From positions 74,433,458-74,497,457 of the forward strand of contig NC_061122.1 in NCBI RefSeq assembly GCF_002878395.1: a DNA stretch of 64,000 bases, given 5' to 3'. Positions 1-11,290 of the stretch are shown one piece after another. The DNA comes from Capsicum annuum. Lineage: Eukaryota; Streptophyta; Magnoliopsida; Solanales; Solanaceae. How positions within the stretch are numbered: position 1 is the stretch's first letter; each line of letters begins with the position of its first letter. The position numbers and the translations under genes are program-made. The notes below the pieces were generated by a model that worked only from the letters and a program-made list of their open reading frames with translations, made no database searches and was not told the origin of the DNA.

Positions 1-234
1 CATTTTATAGTTTCAAACATTCTCAATTATATCTGAAACCTATCCATTTTTGGAAATCTTTATATCATTGGAAAGCTTATTCAACAACCTTCGCATGGAA
101 CCATCGACGGGCAAATTCAAGTATAAATAAAATAAAAAAATTAATTCCATATAAATAAGACCAATACACGTACTTGAATATGTCAATACACGTACTAGAA
201 TATGCCAATACACGTATTTGAATACGGGGTGTTA
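1..234. other. LTR-like fragment before Tekay pol
   Basis: Non-coding and AT-rich. It contains a segment (about 75-95) that, read on the minus strand, resembles the start of the LTR at 2998 (the 'aataagctttccattgat' stretch), followed by a 22-bp tandem repeat. It stops in GGGGTGTTAC, which looks like a chromovirus LTR terminus, and is joined directly to reverse transcriptase sequence at about 235. The 5' LTR, gag and protease of the following element are missing, so the join is probably a deletion. This origin is inferred. Confidence 0.4.
162..227 (+). repeat. 22-bp tandem repeat, three copies
   Basis: Three consecutive units at 162-183, 184-205 and 206-227. Each starts CAATACACGTA and ends in a variant of TTGAATATG. 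They differ at only a few positions. Each unit carries one ACGT core. Confidence 0.85.
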
Positions 235-835
235 CTATTATTTCTTAAAGATAGACCTTAGATCCGGCTATCATTAGCTTAAAGTTGGGGAATGTGATAT
301 TCCATAGACTGCCTTCAGAACCTGTTATGGTTATTTTGAGTTTCTAGTCATGACCTTCGGACTAACCAATGCCCTAGCAGCCTTCATGGATTTGATGAAT
401 AGAGTGTTCAAACAGTATTTTGACATGTTTGTTATAGTCTTTATAAATGATATTCTTGTCTACTCTCGTACTGAGGATGATTATGCAAACCACCTAAGAA
501 ATGTGTTGCAGACTCTTTGAGATCATTAGTTGTTTGCGAAATTCAGCAAATGTGAATTTTGGCTATGGTCAATCGCTTTGCTTGGTCATATTATTTCCAG
601 TGAGGGTATTAGAGTTGATTCCTAAAAGATAGAAGCCATAAGAAATTGGCCTAGACCTATCTCTTCGTCAGACATTAGGAGTTTCTTGGGTTGAGTTGGC
701 TATTACAGATGTTTTAGTAAGGGGCTTCATCCATTACTTCTCCTAGGACCTGGTTCACTTAGAAAAAGGTTAAGTTTTAGAGGTCAGATTCCTGCCATAA
801 GAGATTTTAAAAGTTGAAGACTCAACTAACTTCAA
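235..835 (+). pseudogene. pol: Reverse transcriptase remnant (Tekay type)
   Basis: Conceptual translation starts KIDLRSGYHQLKVGE, continues through a [16 protein letters not shown] stretch and reaches the catalytic strand as [11 protein letters not shown]. The usual F-x-D-D box reads F-I-N-D here, so the first catalytic aspartate is lost. Stops interrupt the thumb region, for example after LRNVLQTL and before VGYYRCFSKG. This gene would copy element RNA into DNA inside a virus-like particle. The N-terminal fingers are missing because of the truncation at 235. The order RT, RNase H, integrase and the sequence character place it in the chromovirus Tekay/Del group. Confidence 0.85.
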
Positions 836-1260
836 CCCCAGTCTTAGCATTACCCGATCGTAAGGATGATTTTGTTATGTATTACGATGCCTCTAGAGTT
901 AGTTTGCGTTGAGTTTTTATGTAGAGAGGCAATGTCATAGCCTATTCCTCTAGACAACTTAAGACTCATGAAAAGAATTACACAACCCACGATCTTGAGT
1001 TAGCTACTGTAGTGTTTTCTTTGAAAATCTTGAGACAATATTTGTATGACGTGCATGTGGATGTAATCACGGATCATAAAATCTTGCAGTATGTGTTTAC
1101 CTAGCAAGAGTTGAATCTCCGTCAGAGAAGGTGGTCGGAGTTGTTGAAGGATTATGACATGAGTGTGTTGTATCATCTGGGAAAGGACAATGTAGTAGCA
1201 TAGGTCCTTAGTATATTATCCATGGGCAGTGTTGCTCATGTGGAGAATAAAAAGTAAGAG
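836..1260 (+). pseudogene. pol: RNase H remnant
   Basis: Translation reads FVMYYDASRV, then [31 protein letters not shown] and [12 protein letters not shown]. The first aspartate (YYDAS), the glutamate (HDLELA) and the third acidic residue (TDHK) are still visible. The domain would degrade the RNA strand of the RNA-DNA hybrid. In-frame stops after SRVSLR, within FM*RG and after YVFT inactivate it. It follows the RT without a gap. Confidence 0.8.
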
Positions 1261-1328
1261 TTATCTTGGGAAGTGCACCATTTGTCTAGGTTGGGTGTCA
1301 GATTGATCATTTCAGTTGAAGGGATTGT

Positions 1329-2420
1329 TTGGTTCAGAGTAGTTCTGAATCTTCGCTAGTTTTGGTAGTGAAGGAAAAGCAAGATCAGGACCCCATCCTA
1401 GTTAAGTTAAAGGAATCAGTTAGAGATCAGAAGGTGGAGGTTTTCTCCCAAGGTGGAGATAGTATGCTGAGATACCAAAGTAAACTGTGTGTACCATATG
1501 TAGATGATTTTAGACATCAAATTATGGATGAAGCGTATGTTGCGTATTAATCCATACACCCTGATGCTACTAAGATATACCACGATTTACGAGAAATCTA
1601 TTAGTGAAGTGGTATAAAGAAAGATATTTTGGAGTTTATAGCTAAATGTTCGGTTTGTCAATGGATTATGGTAGAGCACTAAGGACATGGTGGTGTTTGG
1701 CAAGAATTCAGTATACTTTCTTGGAAGTGGGAAGAGGTGAATATGGATTTTGTGACTGGTTTACCCCATTTGCGTCATCATCATGATTTGATTTGGGTTA
1801 TTACAGATAGATTGACTAAGTCAACACATTTACGGATAGATTGACTAAGTCAACACATTTTTTGCCAGTTAATACGTCTTATACGGCTGAAGATTATGCT
1901 AAGTTGTATATCCAAGAGTTGGTTAGATTGCATGAAGTTCCCTTGTTGATCACTCAGATAGGGGTGCTCAACTTACCTCTTAGTTTTGTTAAGCTTTATA
2001 GAAGGGTCTTGGCACCCATGTTCATATTAGTTTTTCTTTTCATCCGCAGACTCATGGCCAAGCAAAGAGGACCATTCAAACTATGTAGGATATGTTGAGG
2101 GCATGTGTACTTGATTTTAAAAGTAGTTGGGATAATCATTTTTCGTTGATTGAGTTTGCATACAACAATAGTTATCATGCTAGCATTAATATGGCTCCGT
2201 TTGAGGCACTTTATGAGAGAAGTAGTAGATCATCTGTCAAATGGTTTGAAGTGGGTGAGGCCACGTTGTTAGGGCTAGATATTGTATTAGAATCTATGGA
2301 GAAAGTATAGTTGATTCGAGAAAGGTTAAAAACACTCAGAGTCTTCAGAAATCATATGTAGATGTGACAAGAAGATAACTTGAGTTTAAATTTGGTGATT
2401 TAGTTTATTTGAAAGTTTCA
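1329..2420 (+). pseudogene. pol: Integrase remnant with frameshifting duplication
   Basis: The N-terminal zinc region is visible as HQIMDEAYVAY, then HPDATKIYHDLRE and CSVCQW. The catalytic core begins WKWEEVNMDFVTGLPH with the first aspartate, and continues as VITDRLTKSTHFLPVN. A 29-bp tandem duplication (1804-1861) falls exactly in that strand and shifts the frame. Downstream, FAYNNSYHASINMAPFEALY is the usual region after the core. The enzyme would insert element DNA into the host genome. Stops and the shift make it non-functional. Confidence 0.85.
1804..1861 (+). repeat. 29-bp tandem duplication inside integrase
   Basis: Units 1804-1832 and 1833-1861 both contain GATAGATTGACTAAGTCAAC and differ at one or two bases. 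Because 29 is not a multiple of three, the duplication shifts the integrase frame. Confidence 0.9.
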
Positions 2421-2832
2421 CCCATGAAAGGTTACAGAGATTTGGCACAAAAGGGAAACTTAGTCCCCGCTATGTAGGTCCCTTCCGAATTTTAAGTCGT
2501 GTCAGAAAGGTGGCTTATGAGCTTGAGCTATCTACAGATTTATCTTTCGCACATCTGGTATTCTATGTATCTTTGTTAAGGAAGTGTATTAGTGATCCAG
2601 CGGTCGTAGTACCCTTAGAAAGCATACAGATTCCTAATAGCCTCTCTTATGAAGAGATTCCAGTTGTGATCCTTGACCATCAGATGTGTAGACTAAGGAT
2701 AAAAGAAGTTCCTTAGTCAAGGTTATTCGGAGAAATCAATCCGTTGAGGAAGCCACTTAGGAACCACAAGCAGATATATGGTCCAATTACCCTTATCATT
2801 TCGCTGCTGATTCACATTCAGTTAAAGGTAAC
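2421..2832 (+). pseudogene. pol: Integrase C-terminus / chromo-type tail
   Basis: Translation gives LSPRYVGPFRILSRV, VAYELELSTDLSFAH, LVFYVSLLRKCISDP and VVVPLES, then SLSYEEIPVVILD. This pattern is typical of the GPY/F module and chromo-type tail of Tekay/Del integrases. That tail is thought to guide integration towards marked chromatin. A stop interrupts the end at the KEVP position. The same tail, on the other strand, closes element E (58240-58870). Confidence 0.8.
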
Positions 2833-2997
2833 AAGTTTCGTCAGATTATCTCTTTTTATTCAAAGTTTCATCTTTATATAGCCATTCATTCAATAGTTCT
2901 TGCATTTTCAACTAAGTTTAGTCATGTATTCAGTAGTTCATTCCATTTATAGCCTTAGTTTACAGTATCTCAGTTTTGCTAGCCAAATTCGAGGATG

Positions 2998-5432
2998 GCT
3001 TAATACCCCAAAATTTTTCTAGCTTAATCTCATTCCTAGAATATTAAGGGATGTCTGCCAAAATAATTACTATTTAATTAATATAGAATTTTGTTGATTT
3101 CAAATTTCCATTGTGTGGGAAACTTAATAAGCTTTCCATTGATACAAAATTCATCCAAAACCGACAATCAGTGAAGAAGTTAGGGCATTTTTAGTAAGAA
3201 GTATGCCAACTGGGCAGTCACCACGTCACAGTGGAGGCCAAATCTACATTATTCAATTTCTTATAGCTCATCATGATTCCACTACATCATAGTGAGAATA
3301 GCGATAAGAAGGACATCACATCACCGTAAAGGTCAAATCGATGTTCGTAAAATTCCAGTGAGTCACTGCGATTACACCGCATTATGGTTAACCTCAAAAC
3401 AGCAATTGTCAATATCCAATTGGTCATCGTGATTCTACCACGCTGCGGTAGGTATCACGGTGACACACTCATCGCATCGTGGATAAGCCTTAAATGGCAT
3501 TCCATTTATGGATTTTAAATCCCAAGGGTAGTTTGGTCTTTTGCCTACTCCCCTAATTAGTGAAAACATACTATTGAAGACATTATTGAGAAAAATATGC
3601 TCAATCTTCATCAATCTCTCTCAAGTAAAAACCCTAAGCTTCAATATCCAACTTTAAGTATCACCAAAATTTGACCATTCTTCTTCCAAACTAAGTCAAA
3701 TTTCAAGATTTCCAAGTCAAAAGCTCCAAGAATCAATATTCAAGGGCACAAATAGGACCTCAAAACCAAGCTTCTTCATCTAGTTCATCATCTAAGGTAT
3801 GTGAGGTTTGAACAATGATAAATCTTTCGTCCTTGTGCCAAAAAACTTGATTTTTTTTAAAGGTTACATGATTTGCAAGTTAAGGTTAACATCCAAACCA
3901 TCTCGTTTAGAGTTTATGAATTTACAAGTGATTTAATTATTGAAATGCATGTTATCTCATTTAAATATGCTTTGACTTGAAGATTTCGATTAAGAATTGC
4001 ACTTCCCTTTTGTGAATTGATAATGTTGAATGAATTTCAAGATGATTGTTAGGAATGAAGCTTTATTATGAAATTCTGAACATTTAAGTACATATGCTTT
4101 AAAACCCAAGTATGAGTTTTGACATTTCAAGAAGACTATATTATTAACATGCTTTGACAAGCATGTATTCAGATGGTAAAGAAAGATTGATCTTTTGATC
4201 CTAAGTTAAGATAGGAATCCATGTTATGCATACAGTTTATGATTTGAACCAAAGAAGAGCATAATTAGTTTAATTACAAGCCCTTGTGCTATTTTTTTAA
4301 GGTGGGTTTCCTAAAAGTTCTGAGCAATAAGTATGGGAGTAGTTTTTAGGACCGAGTTGGGTATGAATCTAGGGTCTCATACCCCAGAACTACATACCAT
4401 CATAGGTTTCTTGTTTTCTCATAGTGGGCTAAGATAGTGATCACTTAATTTAAGCTTCTATTCCAATGACAAGGGTAGAACAGCTCTCCCCAACGTGGGA
4501 AAGACGTTGGACACCATGTTAGCTCACATGTTTTATGTCGGTTATAAGAAACTCCCTAAGTCCCAAATTTCCAAAGATCCTAAAGTTTCTAAGTTTCAAA
4601 GAAAAAGAATGATAGAAAAAAGATTTTATAAGACTAAGTGTAAAGGCTCACATATTATTTTAAATTATTCTTTACAAAAAGGTAATGGTTATGCCTTTCA
4701 GTTTTTTTTAGATTTTAGATTCAAACATGAGTTCTTTCTACACTTAGTCAGTGTGATTTAAAAATAAATTATAAGTACAACCTTTGGAAATAAATGTTAT
4801 CACTTACGAGATTTACAAAGCTAGATTTGCCATGCATGATTTTAGATCATAGTATTTTAGATATTTCAGCTTATGTGAGTCATTTACATTTAGCATGCAT
4901 TGTCTTTATAAAGTATGATGATGTTTTCTTATGCATTACACCCCCGTATACTCAGTACCCCTCAAAGTGTTGATCCACATATATGTCTATGTGCTACATT
5001 GTCTTATAATGTAGGTTCAGGTGCTCAATATCAGCAGCATGAGAAGTTTGAGCATCTCTATCTACGCTCCTACAGTTGGTGAGTCCTCACGATTCAAGGG
5101 CCTACTTCTCTGTATTTCAAGCTTTCATAGCACTTGATTTATTGTTTTTAGTTTATTCGAGTTAGTTGGGGGTCTGTCCCAACAACTCTCTAGTACTTTA
5201 GTAGTAGAGGCTTGTCGGGCTATTAGTTGATTTCTAGAATTTCAGTATTTGTTAGTAAGACAGTGTTTTCAGTTTATTCCAGCTCAGTTTAGATATATTA
5301 TAGTATTATTGCTTGTCTAGTTTATCTTGAAGTAAGTTCTAGATCTAGTAGCAGGCTTAAAGGGTTAGCTTAGGGATACTCGTAGCCTTGAGTACCGTGT
5401 GACACCTCGGGATCAAATTTTGGGGCCTTACA
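2998..5432 (+). mobile_element. 3' LTR of the Tekay-type element
   Basis: Starts near TTAATACCCCAAAA (compare TGTAATACCC starting the LTRs at 13808 and, on minus, 58009) and ends GGGGCCTTACA. Length is about 2.4 kb, normal for this group. It holds a CG-motif block at 3195-3480, a TATA-like TTTTAAATCCC near 3513 and a strong splice-donor-like AAG|GTATGT at 3797. No real gene was seen in it. Confidence 0.75.
3195..3802 (+). promoter_or_regulatory. LTR promoter: motif block, TATA-like box, splice donor
   Basis: At 3195-3480 short CG-containing words recur, around 'gtcaccacgtcacagtgg', 'catcaccgtaaagg', 'gtcactgcgattacaccgc' and 'cacgctgcggtagg'. About 30 bp later comes TTTTAAATCCC (near 3513), then a CT-rich leader, then a donor-like AAG|GTATGTGAGG at 3797. 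The promoter role is inferred from this order, which recurs in the LTR at 13808. Confidence 0.5.
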
Positions 5433-5595
5433 ACCTTTAATCAGTATCCCTTGTATAATAGAATACCAAGAGGATTGAATACTAACCCCTATATGAGTAC
5501 TATATTTGATTTATACCCAACCATATGATTCTTATCCCCCAAGTCGTATCTATTCCAAAAAACTATCCACCTCACCAACCAATATTAATTAACAT

Positions 5596-5862
5596 ATGAT
5601 AGTACCATACCACTCATACCCCAATATACGGCTCGTACCCTGGAGTCATATTGGGTCTAAAGAATGTAATTCTATGAAAAATTCTATGGGCCAAAACTCA
5701 GTATATAACAATGAAGTGGTAAAGGTTTCTCTTTATGGTGCCAATAAAATTGAGAATAATAATGGTAAAATATTTAAAGTGAATGGACAAAGGGTAAAGG
5801 AATACCTCAAAACCATTGAAGAGGTCAAAGTGGTTTATGAGGCATATCCCAATGAAGTTTGA
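5596..5862 (+). pseudogene. pol: Integrase C-terminal fragment, element A
   Basis: The last ~60 residues read VVKVSLYGANKIENN, FKVNGQRVKEYLKTIEE and VKVVYEAYPNEV, then stop. This is the recognisable end of integrase in the non-chromovirus Athila/Tat branch, where the basic FKVNGQR segment is nearly invariant. The preceding proline- and tyrosine-rich stretch (about 5445-5640, broken by stops) does not fit integrase and may be unrelated sequence brought in by rearrangement. RT, RNase H and the integrase core are absent. Confidence 0.75.
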
Positions 5863-5961
5863 GCAATCATGATACCCAAATTATATTGTGACATTATATT
5901 AGTCTATGCATGGAGGGAATCCCATAGGTTACTGTGGAAAAATATGAGTATCCAAATTAAC

Positions 5962-6000
5962 CATGATGTTAAATTAAGTGTTGCTTTGGATTCAACCCAA
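5962..6000 (+). other. Post-integrase signature, element A
   Basis: CATGATGTTAAATTAAGTG followed by TTGGATTCAACCCAA, a decayed copy of the GTTAAAT...TGGGAGGCAACCCA signature also found at 20156, 28571, 42123 and 50367. It lies about 100 bp after the integrase stop. Confidence 0.6.
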
Positions 6001-6109
6001 GGATCTTGCTTTTGTTTTTTAATTAATTTTTATTATACTATAGAATTAGTAACTATTCATGTGTGTAGGTGGTCATTGGACCAAATTTAAAACTTTAAAG
6101 AAAAATTTG

Positions 6110-6562
6110 GTGCATAGACCTCATGAGTCTCATGATGAATCTTTATCTGTGGCAACAACTCATGAAGTCATCCATCACTACTATAAGTAGAAAATTGGAA
6201 CGTGAAAAATTATATAAACTCTAGCTTATGACTCTCAAAATAATTCAAAATGATCTATGGGGTATTACTGCTACTCATTACATTTATTTATGACAATTGG
6301 AGATGGGTAAGGTTATTCAACCTTTATCCCATGAGTGTCATAATTACTTAGAAGGAGTTGTCGCTTCTTTTAATGAGTCACCATGCCTCTCATAGGGTGA
6401 TAAATGGAGAAAAGAAGTAAGTTTTCTACACCTGTGCATAATGGTTGTTTATTATGACATGTACCCAATTGCAATGAGTCATAGGATGAGTCATGACCGG
6501 TGGGTAAAAGATAACCATTAATTTAAAAGACCTGACCGTACTAACCCAATTTGTGATTTAAA
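6110..6562 (+). promoter_or_regulatory. Putative internal ORF2 promoter, element A
   Basis: Repeated GAGTCAT/ATGACTC-type words occur between 6118 and 6500 (for example ATGAGTCTCATGATG, AATGAGTCACC, GCAATGAGTCATAGG, ATGAGTCATGACC). They are followed by TTTAAA at 6522-6527 within AATTTAAAAGAC, a 12-mer identical at 42363-42374 in element 1. A second TTTAAA is at 6557-6562. A CT-rich leader follows. Function is inferred from conservation of the order in five elements. Confidence 0.5.
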
Positions 6563-6783
6563 GCCCTCAATCAACACCTGATTCAAATCTTCTTTCAAAT
6601 TTTGAAATGTATAACTCCCTCGTATACTAAAAATAACTCCCCTCTTATACTTTCTTCATCAATTCATCGATAATCATTGTTCAAACTACCATTTCATCCT
6701 CAACTAGTTCAATTGTCACTAATTATGTTTCAAGTTATTGTTTTTGAGTTTTTTTTGTCAATCACAAAAATACAAGATCTAAA

Positions 6784-7514
6784 GTAAGTAAATTTTATTT
6801 TGATTTCTTTGATTATTGGTTTTGAGATTCATCTATGGCTGATCAATTAGTATTGTAAACTTGCATAACCCTGCATGGAATTTCTTGAGTATGGACAATG
6901 TGTTTGCTTGAACTAAAAATTCAATAATTTGTCCAAATCTACTAATAGTTAGCGTAGTCAGATTCTTATGTCTTTTGGTTTTCATTCTTGATAGTTGATT
7001 AAATTATGTTAAATCTATACCTCATATAAAGTTTGAGTAGCCCTGATGTAGGGTTAAATAGTTGAATATCATTAGTTGGTACTCTCTACCATTCTAGCGA
7101 TTGTAATAGTTGATCATATGGATAAATTAATAAAGGAAAGGAGATAAGAAATATAGCATTTAGAAACCACCTAAGTTCATCCCTCACAACTTCCACAATG
7201 ACTTATACCTTAAGGAAACAAGTCATTAGGAGATTTGTGACCACTGCCACTAGGGATGAAGATTGTAAAGTTTCCAAAGTTTGGGGCATTTTTTAGTATG
7301 TCTCGTGATGATTCATAAGGAGACCTACTGACGCATAGTGACCACTCATACTAATATTCTACACTTGACACAATGCACGAGTTATCATGATGAGTCTTCC
7401 AATGAGTTGTAGCATCTTGTAATGACTCATTGCATGACCATATAAACTGACAGTATTGTAATTACTTGTATTTTTTTTCTTGATCTTTTGTGAACAAATG
7501 TTTACCCTTCATAG
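6784..7514 (+). other. Putative 5' UTR intron of ORF2, element A
   Basis: Donor AAA|GTAAGTAAATTTTA at 6784. The acceptor is preceded by a T-rich tract (from about 7460) and reads TTCATAG|GTACAATAGCAC, ending at 7514; length 731 nt. Inside lies a second block of ATGACTCATTG-type words (7190-7440) and a conserved CATGGAATTTCTTGAGTATG at 6874-6893. The ORF2 reading begins just after the acceptor. Confidence 0.55.
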
Positions 7515-9803
7515 GTACAATAGCACTAAACAACCACTTGAAAACTAGAGGATGAAGCTACTAAAGAGTCCAATGGCTTAGAGGAGAAGTGTCCACTCAA
7601 GAATCCATTTGAGTGTGTTCAAAATTAACTTGGACAACACAGTTCAGGTTTAGGATAAATAACCAATGGTAACCCTACTTATTATTATTACCACATCACC
7701 TATAGGAATTTATAAGTCTAAAAAAATGAAATTCAAAGTTTGTTGAAGGAGATAATGAGAGTGGGTCCATAAATCAACAGGAATATTAGGCGATCGCTTC
7801 TCACAATATGAAGAAGGGATCGGGTTTACTAATTAGGTCTTAAATAATGATCATGTCAAGGCCTTCATAGATATTCTTTTACCATAAGTTAATCCAACAC
7901 CAAATATTTAGGTGTCTCTATAGGTTGATAGATAGGATGCCCCTCAAATGTAATGTATTTATGATTGTGACTTAGATATTACTAATACAAATTGACCAAG
8001 TAGGGGTCTATATGAAGATACTAGGCTAGTGACCATGGGCATGTCTGAGATATCCGTGTTTAAGAGATTGTTCTTTAATTATAATTTTCATAGATGGCTA
8101 AGAAACCTGACAGATACAGCCTTAAGCTAGTTTGGGAATTTTATGTTGCATTTAATACCACTTTAAAAGTGCAGGCTCCACAGAGTATACTTTAAAAAGA
8201 TAAACTTCCATTTTTCAACCTATTGATATAGGTTACGTAGGTGGAAATTTCAGATAGAATAATCTTATGTTTCCTACATAGATCATCAGATAAATGAGAT
8301 AAGAAAGGTAAAATTGAAGCAGATTGACACTAAGGATAAAATAGTGCATTATAAATAGATGGTGAATATCACTGCTACTCAATGGGAAGAAATTGATGGG
8401 TGTCTGGTGGAGAGTCTTAGATCAAGAAGGATACATAAAGCCTCACCCCTAAATCTTTATAATTTTTACTAAAGATAAATTAGGATCTCGTACAGAGATG
8501 ATATATTGAGCCTAGTTGAGCTACCCTGGTGGAAGATATTATGAAGGACTACAATAATCACATCCCTAATTAATTACTTGAGAAATCTAACATTTTCATA
8601 TTGATTACTCGGGAAACCTGGAATAAAGTTATCAAGGATGTGATAAGTATACCATTTCTATGTTTTATTACTCAGTTATTTTTGGTGATTGGTATTCCCA
8701 AGCTCGTTGAAATTGATCACTTTGTAGTGGTTTTCCATATTAAAAATCATAGCTTAATTTGAGATCCAATGAATCCCGTGTCTAAGAAAAAAGTTCTAGC
8801 TAGTGCTGCCTTATTAGCTAGGGTATTAAAATTAGTAATACATATGGAGATTGATATGCCTAGATTTGTTATGATTAGGGTGTCAGATATTAAGTCCTAG
8901 ACCGAGGCCTCAAGGCCAAAGACTATTGCTACTTCTAAAGCCACCACCTCCTGTACTTCATAGCTCACTTTAGTTCTGGTTTCATACACTAGCACTCTAG
9001 GTTCATCAATGATTCTCCAACCTATCGATAGAAATCTTGTAGTGCCATAAGAATTCTTATAGGATATTTTGAAAATAGCGGCCACAGGTGAGCCAAAAAT
9101 TAAAAACCTAACTAAAGGGGTCAGAGTAAATGTTAAGAATGAGATTAGTGAGGTAAAACAAGGGATGTAGACCCTGTGTGATAGGTTTGAACAGAGGATG
9201 ACCATACTGATTAAGGGTATTTATTCCCCTGTTATGATCAGTATTAAAGACGAGCTTACCTCACTCCATGCAAAAGTCTAGTACTAATATTCTACAGAGT
9301 TCCTAATATTCCAACCTCCTAACATGCCTATAATTGAGGAGGTTTTGACAATATTTAGGTTCCTAGAATATAGTGAGATAAATGAAAAATAAAGAGTGCT
9401 AAAGAAAGTGAAGTGTTGTCTTCAAAAAAATTGATAAAGTGGAGAAAAAAGAGAGATAAAGAAAATATAAAGAGTTATGGTAGTGTGCAAGTGGTCCTTT
9501 GAGTTGTATTTATCTGAGGTGCATGAGAAAGTGCATGGGGCTAAGAGCTCTACAATTCATTAGGCCCAGATGCATAATGTTTCTATTGTGTCTGAGGTTG
9601 GTGGGGGTATGGAAACTTCCTTCACTTGTTCTACGTCATTGAGCGCATTGTTGATGGTCACTTCCATTATTTAATTGATTACACCAATCACCACTAGTCT
9701 CAGTATTTCATTGAGCGAACTTGCCACAAGCAATTCCCTAAGATTAGAGACTAGGGTGACATTTGAGACCCTAGTAGCTGATGAGTCCACACTCGGTACC
9801 TAA
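7515..9803 (+). pseudogene. ORF2 of element A (plant transposon protein-like)
   Basis: The first exon-like stretch translates as KLEDEATKESNGLEEKCPLK, matching the ORF2 start of element C (RHLRDEATNDESSGSVEE). The middle (about 8095-8890) contains LKLVWEFYVAFNTTLKV and later a helical region ending MEIDMPRFVMIRVSDI. This resembles the 'putative plant transposon protein' family (Pfam Transposase_32 as I recall), whose biochemical role is unknown. The C-terminal part (9130-9270) has heptad-like spacing, then IIEEVLTIFRFLE and VADESTLGT before the TAA at 9801. The gene sits where env-like genes sit in Athila elements. Frameshifts and stops inactivate it. Confidence 0.6.
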
Positions 9804-11290
9804 GGTCCAATAATTATGTACTTACCCCTTATTCTAATATTTTTCTATTAATTTCATGCATTGAGGATATTGTATGTTCTCAAAGATGGAGGTGGGGGAA
9901 AACCACGACCTAGGGTTTTTTGTTGTTTTGTTTGAAAGGTGGGGGGATACCACGACCTAGGATTTTTTGTTGTTTTGTTTCTTTTTTCTCCTATGTGCAA
10001 TCATAGTAGAACCAGCATGTATAGGATTTTACTTTTGTTTTAGCTATGTTTATGTTTTTTGGTGTGTGTAATTTGGAGAAAAATAGGGGAACTTACCATT
10101 GTCAATAAAAGATGTTGAATGTTTTTTGAAGTAACTGTATTAAGGATACCCCTTCTAAACAAATATGTTTTCTGTTTGTTTTGAACTATGACTACTGTGG
10201 ATCATGGTTTGGGACTAGATTTGTAGGCATGATAGGCTTAGATTAGCAATACATAAACCTAATAGTTAGTAGTTCATAATGTAGACCTTTGGCTTGTGCG
10301 TTTAAGCTACTTACTAAGTTCACCTATGCGTGTGTATGCAATCTAGAACTTGTCAGATTAGTCTTGCTTAGGTTGTAGGATAGTTGGTTAGGAATTGATC
10401 GTAGACCATTCTTGAGTAAGTTCACTTTTAGCCTAAATACCATACCAAATACAATATATTTCCCTTAAGCACAAATTTGAGCCCAAATAGACTGATTTAT
10501 TTCACTAGACCATTAACCTTCCCATTTTTTATTATAATGAACAAGCTTTGGCCCTGGTACCTCCTTGGACATTATGTAACGTAACTCAGGCAAACATCTG
10601 AAGTTGAGGGTGGATATTAATAGGATGTGTTGTTAGAGGTGGGTATGAAGAAGAAGTTGATAAATGAAAAAGAATTTGGGTGTGGTAAAAAAGAATTTGG
10701 AAAAAATAAAATGAGAGAAAGAAAAATTGCAAAAATAAACCACACCCAGTATTTGAAGAATAATAAAGGAGCGTAAAAGAGGAAAAAAAAATAAAATGGG
10801 GTTGAAAATGGAGCTAAAAATATAACAGTGCTAAGAAGGATGAGTCAGTTTATCCATACTACCATACCTATCCTCTATACTACATTACAAGTCAGTAAAA
10901 GTCAAACAATATTTCTAATCTAACTTTCTGATAAACTAACGCACAAAAAATACAAACAAGCCTACAGTATTTCATGCACACTATCAAAATATTTTTGTGA
11001 GAGAGTGTTTCAATTTTGTAAATGTTTTGATGTGCATGATTATACTGTGAGTATATGTGACTTGTTTGTTATAAGGGTGCATTGGTTGCATTGTTTTTTG
11101 TTGTTTGTTTGGGTAATGTAATTTGTATACATGTTCAGTTTTATATTCATAATGTGATTCCATCTGTTGATCTCTTTATGTCACGGTAAGGAGTTGTATA
11201 TCTACACACGGTGGTTTTTAATTTTAACTATACATGAAGAGGTTGAAATTGTTTTGTATGCAAAGGATAATGATATGGCTATCATAGGTC
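9804..11290 (+). other. Post-ORF2 non-coding region, element A
   Basis: Non-coding stretch between ORF2 and the probable 3' LTR. The segment 10440-10600 ('gcccaaatagac' to 'cctccttggacat') is related to the minus strand of 16605-16740 in element B, showing that both elements share this region. The GA-rich part 10620-10830 resembles 45280-45450 in element 1. It carries a 47-bp tandem duplication at 9891. No credible ORF. Confidence 0.55.
9891..9983 (+). repeat. 47-bp tandem duplication, G-rich
   Basis: Units 9891-9937 and 9938-9983 both run GGTGGGGG(A/G), then CCACGACCTAGG, then a TTTTTTGTTGTTTTGTTT tail. The first unit resembles a polypurine tract context, so the duplication may have copied a PPT-like sequence. 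Confidence 0.85.

Larger units (their letters stand above)
235..5432 (+). mobile_element. Tekay/Del-type chromovirus, 5'-truncated
   Basis: Ty3/gypsy element with RT, RNase H, integrase and chromovirus C-terminus in order, followed by an LTR ending TTACA at 5432. Gag, protease and 5' LTR are absent. The polypurine tract normally expected between the coding end and the LTR is not recognisable; ATTCGAGGATGG runs almost directly into TTAATACCCC. No target duplication can be tested because the 5' end is missing. Many stop codons and small indels show it is long dead. Confidence 0.85.

Noticed and set aside
5433..5595. Proline/tyrosine-rich translation as gag C-terminus
   Set aside because: The composition is suggestive, but stops are frequent and it precedes an integrase tail, so the order would be wrong; left unassigned.
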